From Anaerolineae bacterium (GTDB lineage Bacteria; Chloroflexota; Anaerolineae; 4572-78; J111): a stretch of 13,247 bases of DNA. The translations under genes and the position numbers were made by a program. This document shows, in pieces, positions 1 through 6,542 of the stretch. Every line of letters begins with the position of its first letter. Positions within the stretch are counted from its first letter, which is position 1. The DNA lies in contig JAGRCC010000643.1 in assembly GCA_020433785.1 (NCBI GenBank), positions 1 to 13,247 of the forward strand. Reading direction: 5' to 3'. The notes under the pieces are model-generated. The model was not told where the DNA came from. It worked only from the letters and a program-made list of their open reading frames with translations, and ran no database searches.

Positions 1-784
1 GTTGGAAACCCAACCGGCGATAGACACTTAGCCCTTGCGGCGTGGCAATCAAGGTGACATGGTGATGCCCCCAGCGGCGAGCATCTTGCAATGCCGACAG
101 CGACATAGCCGAGGCGATGCCGTAACCGCGTGCTTGTGATGCTGTCGCCACGTGATAAATGCCCACGACTCCGCCCCCGGAAAAGAGCGTGGTGGTCGCC
201 ACCGGTTGGCCGTGCCATAAACCCAGATAGCGCTGGCGAGGGAAAAAGTCGTCAAAGCCGAGACTGAGTTCAATCTTGTACAGCGCTTCGGCGGCGGCGC
301 GCGTCATCTGTGAATTTTCGGCCAGCACGTCGACAAATTGCCGGAGGCGGCTGTTGTTCATCACCCGTTCCACCGTAAACCCGGATGGAACCGGCGCTTC
401 TTCCCGCAGCAGCTCCACATCGATAGTCATGCCGGTGCAGCGCATGACAGGCTCAAAACCGTGAGCTTCCAAATAATACCCCAAATCCAGCGGAGATGTC
501 GTCGGGCCAACCGACCAAAAGACGGCAGCGTTACGCGATCGGGTATCCTCGATGACGTTGTTGATATAAGCATGAGCACTTTCAGGCGAAGAGAAATGAG
601 CCGTGGGCACCACATTAAAGATGTAGTGGGGAAAAGTAACGTTAGTTCGTAAGCGCATTAGCTCAGCTTCGCGAATGATCTCCACATAGGGTGACCGGCC
701 AAAATAAGCCAGCCGGGCCGCAAAGTTTTTATCAATTTTCGTTACGGGAATCGATTGGATTGATGCTGGAATTCTGTATACCAT
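1..784 (-). CDS. GNAT-family N-acetyltransferase, 3' end cut off by the window edge
   Basis: Reading the minus strand from the ATG at 784 gives an open frame of 261 codons that runs off the left edge without a stop. The C-terminal part carries the acetyl-CoA binding core of GNAT enzymes: strand VVGIYHVAT, then the pyrophosphate loop QARGYGIAS (Q/RxxGxG/A), a helix, and VTLIATPQGLSVYRRLGFQ, the usual end of the fold. The N-terminal half (FAARLAYFGRSPYVEI, then PLDLGYYLEAHGFEP) resembles an extra domain seen in two-part GNATs, so this is probably a tandem or pseudo-tandem GNAT of about 270-280 residues. The start is chosen because AAAAGGAAAC lies 7-8 bases upstream of the ATG; another in-frame ATG at 826 has a poorer site. 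The acceptor substrate cannot be told. It is transcribed divergently from the ParB-like gene. The family is secure, the N-terminal boundary less so. Confidence 0.85.
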   Translation of the reverse strand, partial: MVYRIPASIQSIPVTKIDKNFAARLAYFGRSPYVEIIREAELMRLRTNVTFPHYIFNVVPTAHFSSPESAHAYINNVIEDTRSRNAAVFWSVGPTTSPLDLGYYLEAHGFEPVMRCTGMTIDVELLREEAPVPSGFTVERVMNNSRLRQFVDVLAENSQMTRAAAEALYKIELSLGFDDFFPRQRYLGLWHGQPVATTTLFSGGGVVGIYHVATASQARGYGIASAMSLSALQDARRWGHHHVTLIATPQGLSVYRRLGFQ

Positions 785-1090
785 TTGCCGTTTCCTTTTA
801 CTACACAACCATAAGGTGGCAGTCATCTGGTTTTTATAAACAGTACTGGCAGGATAACGGTTGGCTGCGAAAACAATGCGAAGAAATCGTGAAAATGGGG
901 CAACTTTCAGCGACCCAAAATTTCCGCATAATTTTCGCACATTATTCGCAGTCGAATGATATCGTTGGGGAAATCAATAAATTATGTGTGTTGAGAGGGG
1001 GTTAATATCCCCAAGTTGGCCCGGATTTGCCCAACCAGACCGAGCCGATTGTAAGCGACTGAATTCACAGTCATCCTAACGGAGATCAAA
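785..1090. promoter_or_regulatory. Divergent intergenic region with 11-bp phased half-site array
   Basis: This 306-base spacer separates the leftward GNAT and the rightward ParB-like gene and is AT-richer than the genes. TGCGAA occurs at 866 and 877, followed in register by the weaker CGTGAA at 888. The inverse form occurs as TCCGCA at 923 and TTCGCA at 934 and 945. All steps within a group are exactly 11 bases, so the sites face the same side of the helix. Such tandem 11-bp direct repeats are typical of OmpR/PhoB-type response regulators; assigning that class here is inference. A short dyad, GGGG-N7-CCCC at 998-1012, also occurs. I found no convincing -35/-10 pair, and short open frames here lack coding character. 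Confidence 0.45.
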
Positions 1091-1615
1091 ATGGTCCAAC
1101 TATATGATTATTCAAAAATAAACCGGTCCAGCTTCGGCCAAGCCCAAGTCAAAGGCACATGGGTGAAATGGATAAATGTGTTGAAACGCCGGCCCAATGA
1201 TCTGCTGTCCTTTCAGGATGTGCAAAATACAGTGAGGCTTTCTACCAGAATAGAAAGAGGTCTCCAATATATCGAACTCGATCAGATTGTCGGCAGCGTC
1301 GGCCGAACCCATGACTTTTCGCGTGATTTCTACCCCCGAGATAGTGTGGCTGAAACCCGCTGGGAGAGTGTCAACCGTTTATTTTATGGGGTGGGCTTGT
1401 CACCTATCGAAGTCTACAAGGTCAGCAACATCTACTTCGTGCTCGATGGACACCACCGCGTGTCAGTTTGCCGCAGCAATAGAACGGGGTTTATCGAAGC
1501 GTATGTGACTGAATTTCACAGCCCTATCTCTATTAACAATTATGATGATTTAAACAGTATCAGCAGCAGGTTACGTCAATCAAGAAAATCAGCGACCTAT
1601 CCGGCGTTGACTTGA
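1091..1615 (+). CDS. Stand-alone ParB/sulfiredoxin-like domain protein
   Basis: This is a 174-residue protein without a signal peptide or membrane segment. Residues about 58-140 carry a ParB-N/sulfiredoxin-like core: YIELDQIVGSVGR (a ParB-type 'I.l..I' entry strand), PIEVYKVSNIYFVLDG, then DGHHRVSVCR at 119-128, matching the GxxR nucleotide-binding signature of ParB and Srx proteins. There is no helix-turn-helix domain as in chromosome-partitioning ParB, and the protein is about half that length. The first 50 residues are basic and may be an added DNA- or protein-binding segment. The start has a good site, GGAGAT, 5 bases before the ATG. It heads a likely operon with the small protein and the SH3b protein. 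The family may bind or hydrolyse nucleotides (CTP in ParB), but the role here is unknown. Fold assignment is fairly secure; function is not. Confidence 0.8.
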   Translation: MVQLYDYSKINRSSFGQAQVKGTWVKWINVLKRRPNDLLSFQDVQNTVRLSTRIERGLQYIELDQIVGSVGRTHDFSRDFYPRDSVAETRWESVNRLFYGVGLSPIEVYKVSNIYFVLDGHHRVSVCRSNRTGFIEAYVTEFHSPISINNYDDLNSISSRLRQSRKSATYPALT

Positions 1616-1656
1616 TCAATAATTGACTGCTTGCCGCTTATTTTTAGGAGATTACG

Positions 1657-1848
1657 ATGTTACACTTAGAAGAACTTGCCAAAGAATATCAAAGAGACAA
1701 CATCCGCCGCGCAGAGCAGCGCCGACAGATCGACGAGGCGTTGAACAGCTCAACCCCAGCTCAATCCGACTCCTCAACTACTTCTCATAAGCTGGGCCAT
1801 CTGCTGTTCGTAACGGGCTTAAAGTTAATCGGTTGGTCTGAAAAATGA
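1657..1848 (+). CDS. Small charged protein of unknown function (63 aa)
   Basis: The ATG at 1657 is preceded by TTTTAGGAGATT, a strong ribosome binding site, 41 bases after the ParB-like stop, so it is very likely translated. The first 30 residues form a highly charged helix (LEELAKEYQRDNIRRAEQ). A Ser/Thr-rich linker follows at about 31-43. The end is a short amphipathic or hydrophobic segment (LGHLLFVTGLKLIGW) that could lie on a membrane or pack against a partner. Its TGA overlaps the ATG of the next gene, which implies translational coupling. I do not assign it to a named family; the pattern of charged N-terminal helix plus an LGxLLxxxGxKLxxW tail recalls small unnamed proteins of Chloroflexota. 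Function unknown. Confidence 0.75.
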   Translation: MLHLEELAKEYQRDNIRRAEQRRQIDEALNSSTPAQSDSSTTSHKLGHLLFVTGLKLIGWSEK

Positions 1849-2411
1849 TCGCGCGCCGACGGACAATCATCCTTTATCTGGTCATGGGCGCAATTTTAGG
1901 GAGTGGGCTGGTCCCACTCCTTTCTTTTTCCTTGTTTGAGCAACAGCCAGCCGTGCCCCAGGCCGCAACCGGCCGCCCTGCCCAGTCGTTTACGCCTCCG
2001 GCCAACCTGCTCGAGGGCCAGCCAGCCACCGGCAGAGACATACCGCCCGCTAGCTATCGAAACCACCCTCAGGCCGCCGCTTCGCCGTTTGAGCAACCGA
2101 CCTCGACCTTGGTTTTCACCACCGAGGTGGCCGGACCGATCCAAGCGCCGGTCTTAACCGCCCACAATCCGATCAATGTACGGTCAGGTCCCGGCGTTGG
2201 CTACACCTTGCTAACTCGGTTGCCCGCCCAGCAAATGGCGTCTGTGGTCGGCCGCAACGACGACGGGGCCTGGCTGGCTATTCCTACCGTCGGTGGTAAA
2301 GCCGGTTCAAACGGATGGGTCTCGGCGGCGCTGGTGACTGTCACGGGCGATACCGGCACTGTACCGGTCATTTCGACCTTACCATTGGCGCCGGCGCCGC
2401 GCTACCGGTAA
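1845..2411 (+). CDS. Membrane-anchored SH3b-domain protein
   Basis: This 188-residue protein has a basic N-terminus (MIARRR) followed by one hydrophobic stretch at about 8-31, a signal anchor or signal peptide. A Pro/Ala/Gln-rich, low-complexity linker follows to about residue 105. A bacterial SH3 (SH3b/SH3_3) domain then spans about 108-168 with the hallmark NVRSGPGVGYTLLTRLP, a VVGRNDDGAWLAI core and the closing GWVSAALV. Such domains usually sit outside the cell and bind peptidoglycan or other wall polymers. Start and upstream stop overlap as ATGA, and the local ribosome site is weak, so coupled translation with the 63-aa protein is likely. The gene converges with the histidine kinase, with two bases between stops. 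The domain call is secure; the ligand is unknown. Confidence 0.85.
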   Translation: MIARRRTIILYLVMGAILGSGLVPLLSFSLFEQQPAVPQAATGRPAQSFTPPANLLEGQPATGRDIPPASYRNHPQAAASPFEQPTSTLVFTTEVAGPIQAPVLTAHNPINVRSGPGVGYTLLTRLPAQQMASVVGRNDDGAWLAIPTVGGKAGSNGWVSAALVTVTGDTGTVPVISTLPLAPAPRYR

Positions 2412-2413
2412 CG

Positions 2414-3574
2414 TTAGCCATCCAGACTAAAAGCGGGCAGGGTAAAATAAAAGAGACTGCCCTGCCCGGTCTTACTTTCCACGCCAACCTCGCCGCCCAA
2501 CTTTTCGACAATGCGCCGTACGATGGCCAGCCCCAACCCTTGACCCTGTCCTACATTCTCTAATCGGGTAAAGTGCGTAAAGAGGGTGTCCTGAGCTTCT
2601 ACGGCGACGCCGGGGCCGTTGTCGCCCGCCCAGAAGCGGATGGCGCCATCAGCCAGCGGCGTAGCGCCAACCTCCACGCGAGGAGGCTGGCCGCCGTATT
2701 TGATGCCGTTACTGACATAATTAAGCCAGACCTCTTCGATCCAGGGCGCGTGTCCGACCGCCAGCGGCCACTCATCCGGCAGAACGAGTTCGGCCTGGTA
2801 TTGGCGAAGCATAGCATCCAACCGCCGCCGGACATCGTGAAAAATAACGGCCATATCGATCGGACAGGTTTCAACCGCATCGCGACGGACCCGGGCCAAC
2901 ATCAGCAGTGCATCCACAATACGCAGCCCCTGACGGCCGCTGCGCATAATCTGCTCGATTAGCTCCAAACGTTCCATCGGGGGTGTGGGATCGTCGTGAA
3001 AGGTTTCGCCCAGCAGTTCAGCGTAGCCGATGATCGCCGCGAACGGATTCTTTAAATCATAGGCCATCGTCCGGGCAAAGGCATCGAGTTCCTCGTTACT
3101 GGCTTGCAGCGACTGATTGGCCTGCCGCAGTTCGACATTGGTCAGTGAAAGTTCATCATTGGCCTGCTGAAGCTGCCGCTGCAAAATCCGGATGGTCAGA
3201 TGATTTTGAATACGGGCGATGATCTCATCAATTTGAAACGGCTTAGTGATATAATCGACGCCGCCGACTTCAAAGGCTTTCACTTTATCCAGCACCGCGT
3301 CCATGGCACTGATGAAAATGATGGGGATATCACACGTTTGGGGGTCCGCCTTGAGTTGGCGGCAAACATCGTAGCCGTCCATGTCGGGCATTTTGATGTC
3401 AAGCAGAATCAAATCGGGTGGAGCGTTGCGAGCGACCATTAGGGCCGTGTGGCCACTGGGGACTCCACGCACGTCGTAGCCGCGCGTGGTAAGCAGCGCT
3501 TGCAGATAACGCAGGTTGGGCAGCGTATCATCAACAATTAAAATGTCACCGCGATTGGCGTCGGATTGGCTCAT
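2414..3574 (-). CDS. Receiver-first hybrid histidine kinase lacking the phosphoacceptor His
   Basis: The protein has 386 residues and no membrane segment, so it is cytoplasmic. Residues about 10-125 are a CheY-like receiver: acidic pair D15/D16, phosphorylation site D59 in LLDIKMP, S89 and K111 in ITKPF. A coiled coil (about 128-165) links to a HisKA-like helix, then to a HATPase_c domain with N-box (NYVSNGIKYGG, 285-295), G1 (GDNGPGV), F-box (FTHFTRL) and G2 (GQGQGLGLAI). The H-box reads FARTMAYDLKNPF: the usual HDLKNP histidine is Tyr172 (codon TAT at 3061-3059). The ATP site looks intact, so it may bind ATP but not autophosphorylate in the usual way. The start at 3574 (GGAAG 7 bases upstream) fits the receiver better than a longer TTG frame starting at 3643. 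It lies downstream of the antiporter and may have its own promoter. Confidence 0.9.
   Translation of the reverse strand: MSQSDANRGDILIVDDTLPNLRYLQALLTTRGYDVRGVPSGHTALMVARNAPPDLILLDIKMPDMDGYDVCRQLKADPQTCDIPIIFISAMDAVLDKVKAFEVGGVDYITKPFQIDEIIARIQNHLTIRILQRQLQQANDELSLTNVELRQANQSLQASNEELDAFARTMAYDLKNPFAAIIGYAELLGETFHDDPTPPMERLELIEQIMRSGRQGLRIVDALLMLARVRRDAVETCPIDMAVIFHDVRRRLDAMLRQYQAELVLPDEWPLAVGHAPWIEEVWLNYVSNGIKYGGQPPRVEVGATPLADGAIRFWAGDNGPGVAVEAQDTLFTHFTRLENVGQGQGLGLAIVRRIVEKLGGEVGVESKTGQGSLFYFTLPAFSLDG
2434..2468. terminator. Possible shared hairpin at the convergent gene ends
   Basis: CGGGCAGGG (2434-2442) pairs perfectly with CCCTGCCCG (2460-2468) around a 17-base loop, 23 bases past the SH3b stop. 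On the plus strand it is followed by GTCTTACTTT and on the minus strand by CTTTT, so it could weakly stop transcription in both directions. It lies inside the last codons of the histidine kinase. The long loop and poor T-runs make this uncertain. Confidence 0.3.
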
Positions 3575-3614
3575 GGTGCGCTTCCGTTGATAGCCGGCAA
3601 ATAGGGGTATACAC

Positions 3615-3643
3615 ACATTACGCAAATTTACGGGACGTGTCAA
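3615..3643 (-). promoter_or_regulatory. Candidate sigma-70 promoter for the histidine kinase gene
   Basis: On the minus strand a perfect TTGACA (3643-3638) is followed after 17 bases by TAATGT (3620-3615), a poor -10 (3 of 6 matches). It would give a leader of about 35 bases before the ATG at 3574. The consensus -35 and ideal spacing argue for it; the weak -10 argues against. Confidence 0.4.
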
Positions 3644-3677
3644 ATAGACGTTAGGGAAAATGAGCGCTTTTTAACGG

Positions 3678-3779
3678 GCATCGTTTCGATGCGCCGGACT
3701 GCCGACCATTGCCCGATGACCGCCGAAAGTCCGCAAAGGCGTCCGTCTTTCCGCAGTCGGTGGTCGGCCGGCGATGGTC
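3678..3779. repeat. Dyad-symmetry region between the kinase and antiporter genes
   Basis: Two nested dyads occupy this spacer. The outer arms GACCATTGCC (3704-3713) and GGCGATGGTC (3770-3779) pair with one wobble. The inner arms GACCGCCGA (3718-3726) and TCGGTGGTC (3757-3765) also pair with one wobble, with a small CTTT/AAAG pairing inside. Next to them is a separate perfect hairpin, GCATCG-TTT-CGATGC (3678-3692). None is followed by a T-run on the minus strand, so this is not a classical terminator, though it lies directly after the antiporter stop. Confidence 0.4.
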
Positions 3780-3799
3780 TGAGGGCTTATTGGCCTACC

Positions 3800-5710
3800 T
3801 CAATTGAGGTGGGTTCGATGGGCTATCCGCTCCAGCTCACCCAGCGGATCAAGCTGGCTGATGGCCTGTTGCAGCGACTCCTCATGGCCGATCAACATCA
3901 GCAAATCGCCCTGTTTCAAGCGCGTGTCACCGTGGGGGACCAATACCTCGCCGCTGCGACGCAGGCCCATAACCAGGGCATCGCCGGGCAGCAGCACCCG
4001 GCGCAATAGCTGGCCGTTCCAGCGCGGGCTGTTGAGCTCGACCTCGCGGATTTCGACGCCGTCTTCTTGATCGGCCAGCAGATCAAAGGCAGCCGGGAAG
4101 TTGAGTGCGCCTTGCAAGGCCAGCACGGTAGCCAACTGCGGCTGAACCACTCGCACCCCCATCGCCGCCAGTTGACCCGCAAAGTGGGGGTCGCTGGCTT
4201 GAGCCACCAAGTGCGGGATATCAAACGTTTTTTTGGCCAGTCGGCAGACCGCCAAATTGAGGTCATCGTAGGTACTCATTGCCACGAGCGCCCGGGCCGA
4301 GGCCGCACCCACTTTAGCCAAAACATTCGACTTGGTGGGGTCGCCCGCTACGACCGGCAAATCTTGGCGGCGAGTGGGCCGCTTTCGCCCTCGATCGAAC
4401 CCAACCACGGTGACGGGTTCGCCGACCTTGAGCAGCCGTTCGGCCAGCAGCGTCGCCATTTCGCCCAAACCCACGATGATAACGCCCCGGCGAGTTTCCA
4501 CTTCCGCCGGCGGCAAAATGCGATTAAAGATGAGAGGCGAGATGGTGCAGGTGACAATTGCCACCAGAATAATAGCAGAATCGATGGCTTGATTGATGAC
4601 GCCCATCTCCAAGGCAATCGCTGCCGCCGCGATAATCAATGACAGCCGGGCGGAGAGCAAGCCACCCGCCGCCAGCGTCTGTCGCCACGAAAACTGGGTA
4701 CGATAAAATAGAGCCGCGACAAATTTGACGACATAGGCAATCGCCAACAACAGCGGCACCAACAGCATGGCCTCGGATGACGTCAGGAGCGACGGCAGGT
4801 CAAACTGAACGCCGACCATGATAAAAAAGATGGGGATGAAAAAGCCGAAGCCGATGGCATCCATCTTCATCCGCAGCTGCGAGCTTTCCCGTTGGGCCAG
4901 CAGCGAAATTACCGCTCCGGCCAGGAAAGCGCCCAAAATGACCTCGATGCCCAGCCATTGCGAGAGGGCGATAAAGGCCACCATCAGGGCCATTGCCCCG
5001 CGCACCTGAATTTGGGCCGTGGCGTGCGATAACTCCTCGATCAGCCGGGGCAAACCGGGAAATTTGGCCACGACTCGTCCGACGCGAACGACCACGGCAA
5101 AAGCCGCCAACAGCAAAAACACCAGCAGGACTTCCGGCGTTAAGCCCCGGCTCATAATGACGATGTCAACGGTGATGAGGATCAGCGTGCCGAAGTCAGC
5201 TACTAGGGCCGATATCAACAGCGTTTGGCCGAAGCGAGACCCCATTAACTTGCGCTCTTTGAGGACAGGAACCACGATGCCCAGCGAGGTGGTGCTTAAA
5301 ATGAGGGCAATGATGAACGGTTCTTGAACCAGGCCGAATTGCAGCAGCCCTTCGGCGGCCAAGAAGGCCAGGCCGACCGTGGCCAGGAAGACCACCAGGC
5401 TCAAGTTGAGCGGATTGGCCAGCCGTTTTTTACTCGACAGCCTATCAACGCCGTTGGTGATGATCGAAAAATCGACCTCCAGGCCGGAGATGAACATCAA
5501 GTAGGTAAAGCCGAAGATGGTTAAAAATTCCAGGGCCTGGCTGGGTTCGATCAGGTTTAGGCCGCTGCGGCCGACGATCATCCCGGCGATGATCTCGCCG
5601 ACGACGATGGGCAGCTGCAATCGTTTCAGCCGCGAGGCCAACAGGGGAACCGAAGCCGCCAGACTGGTAATGAGCAACAACGACAAAAAGGGGAATTCTT
5701 GGTGGGACAT
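3800..5710 (-). CDS. Kef-type cation/proton antiporter with TrkA-N and TrkA-C domains (CPA2 family)
   Basis: This 636-residue inner-membrane protein has about 12 hydrophobic segments in residues 8-398, forming a Na+/H+-exchanger domain of the CPA2 type (PIVVGEIIAGMIVGRSG at 34-50, LILSTTSLGIVVPVL at 136-150, ALVADFGT at 168-175 with the membrane-embedded Asp172). A single Asp rather than an Asp-Asp pair suggests an electroneutral, Kef-like exchanger; this is inference. A TrkA-N/RCK Rossmann domain starts at about 408 (GVIIVGLGEMA) and is followed by a TrkA-C domain at about 550-615. It likely moves K+ or Na+ against H+ under nucleotide control. The start has AAGGAGCGCCC before the ATG. A terminator-like hairpin lies 36 bases upstream of the start. 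No KefF/KefG partner is present. The family is secure; the ion is not. Confidence 0.92.
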   Translation of the reverse strand: MSHQEFPFLSLLLITSLAASVPLLASRLKRLQLPIVVGEIIAGMIVGRSGLNLIEPSQALEFLTIFGFTYLMFISGLEVDFSIITNGVDRLSSKKRLANPLNLSLVVFLATVGLAFLAAEGLLQFGLVQEPFIIALILSTTSLGIVVPVLKERKLMGSRFGQTLLISALVADFGTLILITVDIVIMSRGLTPEVLLVFLLLAAFAVVVRVGRVVAKFPGLPRLIEELSHATAQIQVRGAMALMVAFIALSQWLGIEVILGAFLAGAVISLLAQRESSQLRMKMDAIGFGFFIPIFFIMVGVQFDLPSLLTSSEAMLLVPLLLAIAYVVKFVAALFYRTQFSWRQTLAAGGLLSARLSLIIAAAAIALEMGVINQAIDSAIILVAIVTCTISPLIFNRILPPAEVETRRGVIIVGLGEMATLLAERLLKVGEPVTVVGFDRGRKRPTRRQDLPVVAGDPTKSNVLAKVGAASARALVAMSTYDDLNLAVCRLAKKTFDIPHLVAQASDPHFAGQLAAMGVRVVQPQLATVLALQGALNFPAAFDLLADQEDGVEIREVELNSPRWNGQLLRRVLLPGDALVMGLRRSGEVLVPHGDTRLKQGDLLMLIGHEESLQQAISQLDPLGELERIAHRTHLN

Positions 5711-5745
5711 GGGCGCTCCTTTTTGCCCCCAGTTTAAAGCAAAAA

Positions 5746-5774
5746 CTCCCCGGATGCGCCCGACATCTGGGGAG
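5746..5774 (-). terminator. Rho-independent terminator or leader attenuator ahead of the antiporter
   Basis: Read on the minus strand, CTCCCCAGATG and CATCCGGGGAG form an 11-bp stem (one G-T wobble) around a 7-base loop and are followed immediately by TTTTT. It lies 124 bases after the coiled-coil gene stop and only about 30 bases before the antiporter ribosome site. It most simply ends the upstream operon. Because little room for a promoter remains downstream, a conditional attenuator in the antiporter leader is also possible. Confidence 0.65.
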
Positions 5775-5843
5775 AAGATCTATAGGTAAAGTGACCAGTT
5801 TTTAGCCTGGTAGGGCGGCTAGGGAACGCCTTTGGTTCGCAGT

Positions 5844-5888
5844 AACGGCTTCAGTCGTTCGTTTGGGTAGCGCCGCTAAAGCGACTAC
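5844..5888. repeat. Pair of small intergenic palindromes
   Basis: AACGGCTTCAGTCGTT (5844-5859) folds as a 6-bp hairpin with one wobble. GTAGCGCCGCTAAAGCGACTAC is a nearby imperfect palindrome at 5867-5888 with an inner CGCTAAAGCG. The pair lies just downstream of the coiled-coil gene. It resembles dispersed intergenic palindromes, but only one copy is visible here, so its repeat status is inferred. Confidence 0.3.
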
Positions 5889-5898
5889 GACAAACAGG

Positions 5899-6528
5899 TT
5901 ACCCTTCAATCAGCCAGCGCAGCACGGTGACTCCGCCTGTGCCGAACATGACGCACGCCAGCAAGACCACTACTAAACAGCTTACGATGTAATGAAATTG
6001 GAAGAATTGGGTAAATCCGCCCGGCGACTCTTCCTCGGCGGCGTAGTAAAAATTGGCCGGAGCTCCTAAACTGGCCGGAACGTCGGCGTTAGCCGGCACT
6101 AGAGCCGATAAGGTATCAAGGCCGGGATAGCTGGTGGCTGTACCTTGCGCGATCGATTTGGTACGGCGGCTGACGCGCTTGGACTCGGCTTCCTCTTTCA
6201 AACGGTTCAAGGCCGGATGAAACGGTTCAATCGTTTCCAGGCGCTGAATATAGCGATTGGCCAGGTAAAATTTCTCTTTAGCCAGCGCTTTAACGGCCTG
6301 CTTAAAATAATCTTCAGCCACCTTTTCATCGACAATCACGTTGCCCCGCAGTTCGTCGCGGAGGCGACCGACATGGGCATCGATGGCATCCATCTGTTTC
6401 TCGATGCTGCGGGCCGCGCGTTGATCGGTCTCTGTTTCTAAGGCGGCTTCAAGCTGGGCTCGATTGGCCAGCAGCTGTTGAATTGTTATTTCGTTATAGT
6501 CTCGTTGCTCTGGAGTTAACGGTACCAT
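5899..6528 (-). CDS. Coiled-coil protein with C-terminal membrane anchor, unknown function
   Basis: The protein has 209 residues. Residues about 8-62 are a charged heptad-like coiled coil (LLANRAQLEAALETETDQR and on). Residues about 66-120 form further helices with a TPR-like feel (AEDYFKQAVKALAKEKFYLANRYIQRL), where a column of small residues suggests helical-hairpin packing. A Pro/Ala-rich linker follows, then one hydrophobic segment at about 180-205 ending five residues before the C-terminus. There is no signal peptide, so a tail-anchored protein with a cytoplasmic N-terminus is the likely topology. Its ATG is 14 bases after the glycosyltransferase stop, and the AAAGG before it overlaps that stop, implying coupled translation. 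It may scaffold a membrane complex with the glycosyltransferase; that is inference. No named family recognised. Confidence 0.78.
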   Translation of the reverse strand: MVPLTPEQRDYNEITIQQLLANRAQLEAALETETDQRAARSIEKQMDAIDAHVGRLRDELRGNVIVDEKVAEDYFKQAVKALAKEKFYLANRYIQRLETIEPFHPALNRLKEEAESKRVSRRTKSIAQGTATSYPGLDTLSALVPANADVPASLGAPANFYYAAEEESPGGFTQFFQFHYIVSCLVVVLLACVMFGTGGVTVLRWLIEG

Positions 6529-6542
6529 TGTTACTTTAACCT

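Noticed and set aside
431..437. Possible loss of function in the copper ATPase through the SEHM motif
   Set aside because: The residue range given is of the copB protein. The Pro of the HP motif varies in P1B relatives while the His is kept, and all other catalytic motifs are intact.
691..1005. Plus-strand open frame of 104 codons over the GNAT start and the divergent spacer
   Set aside because: No ribosome site, odd composition, and it overlaps a well-supported GNAT start on the other strand.
2573..2962. Plus-strand open frame opposite the histidine kinase
   Set aside because: It is a shadow of the kinase ATPase domain; no start site and no recognisable domain.
3575..3643. 23-residue N-terminal extension of the kinase
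   Set aside because: It would start at a TTG that is better read as a -35 box, and the receiver domain begins normally after the ATG at 3574.
4067..4642. 191-codon plus-strand open frame opposite the antiporter
   Set aside because: Antisense of a clear TrkA/exchanger coding region; the Gln/His/Arg-rich product is typical of shadow frames in GC-rich DNA.
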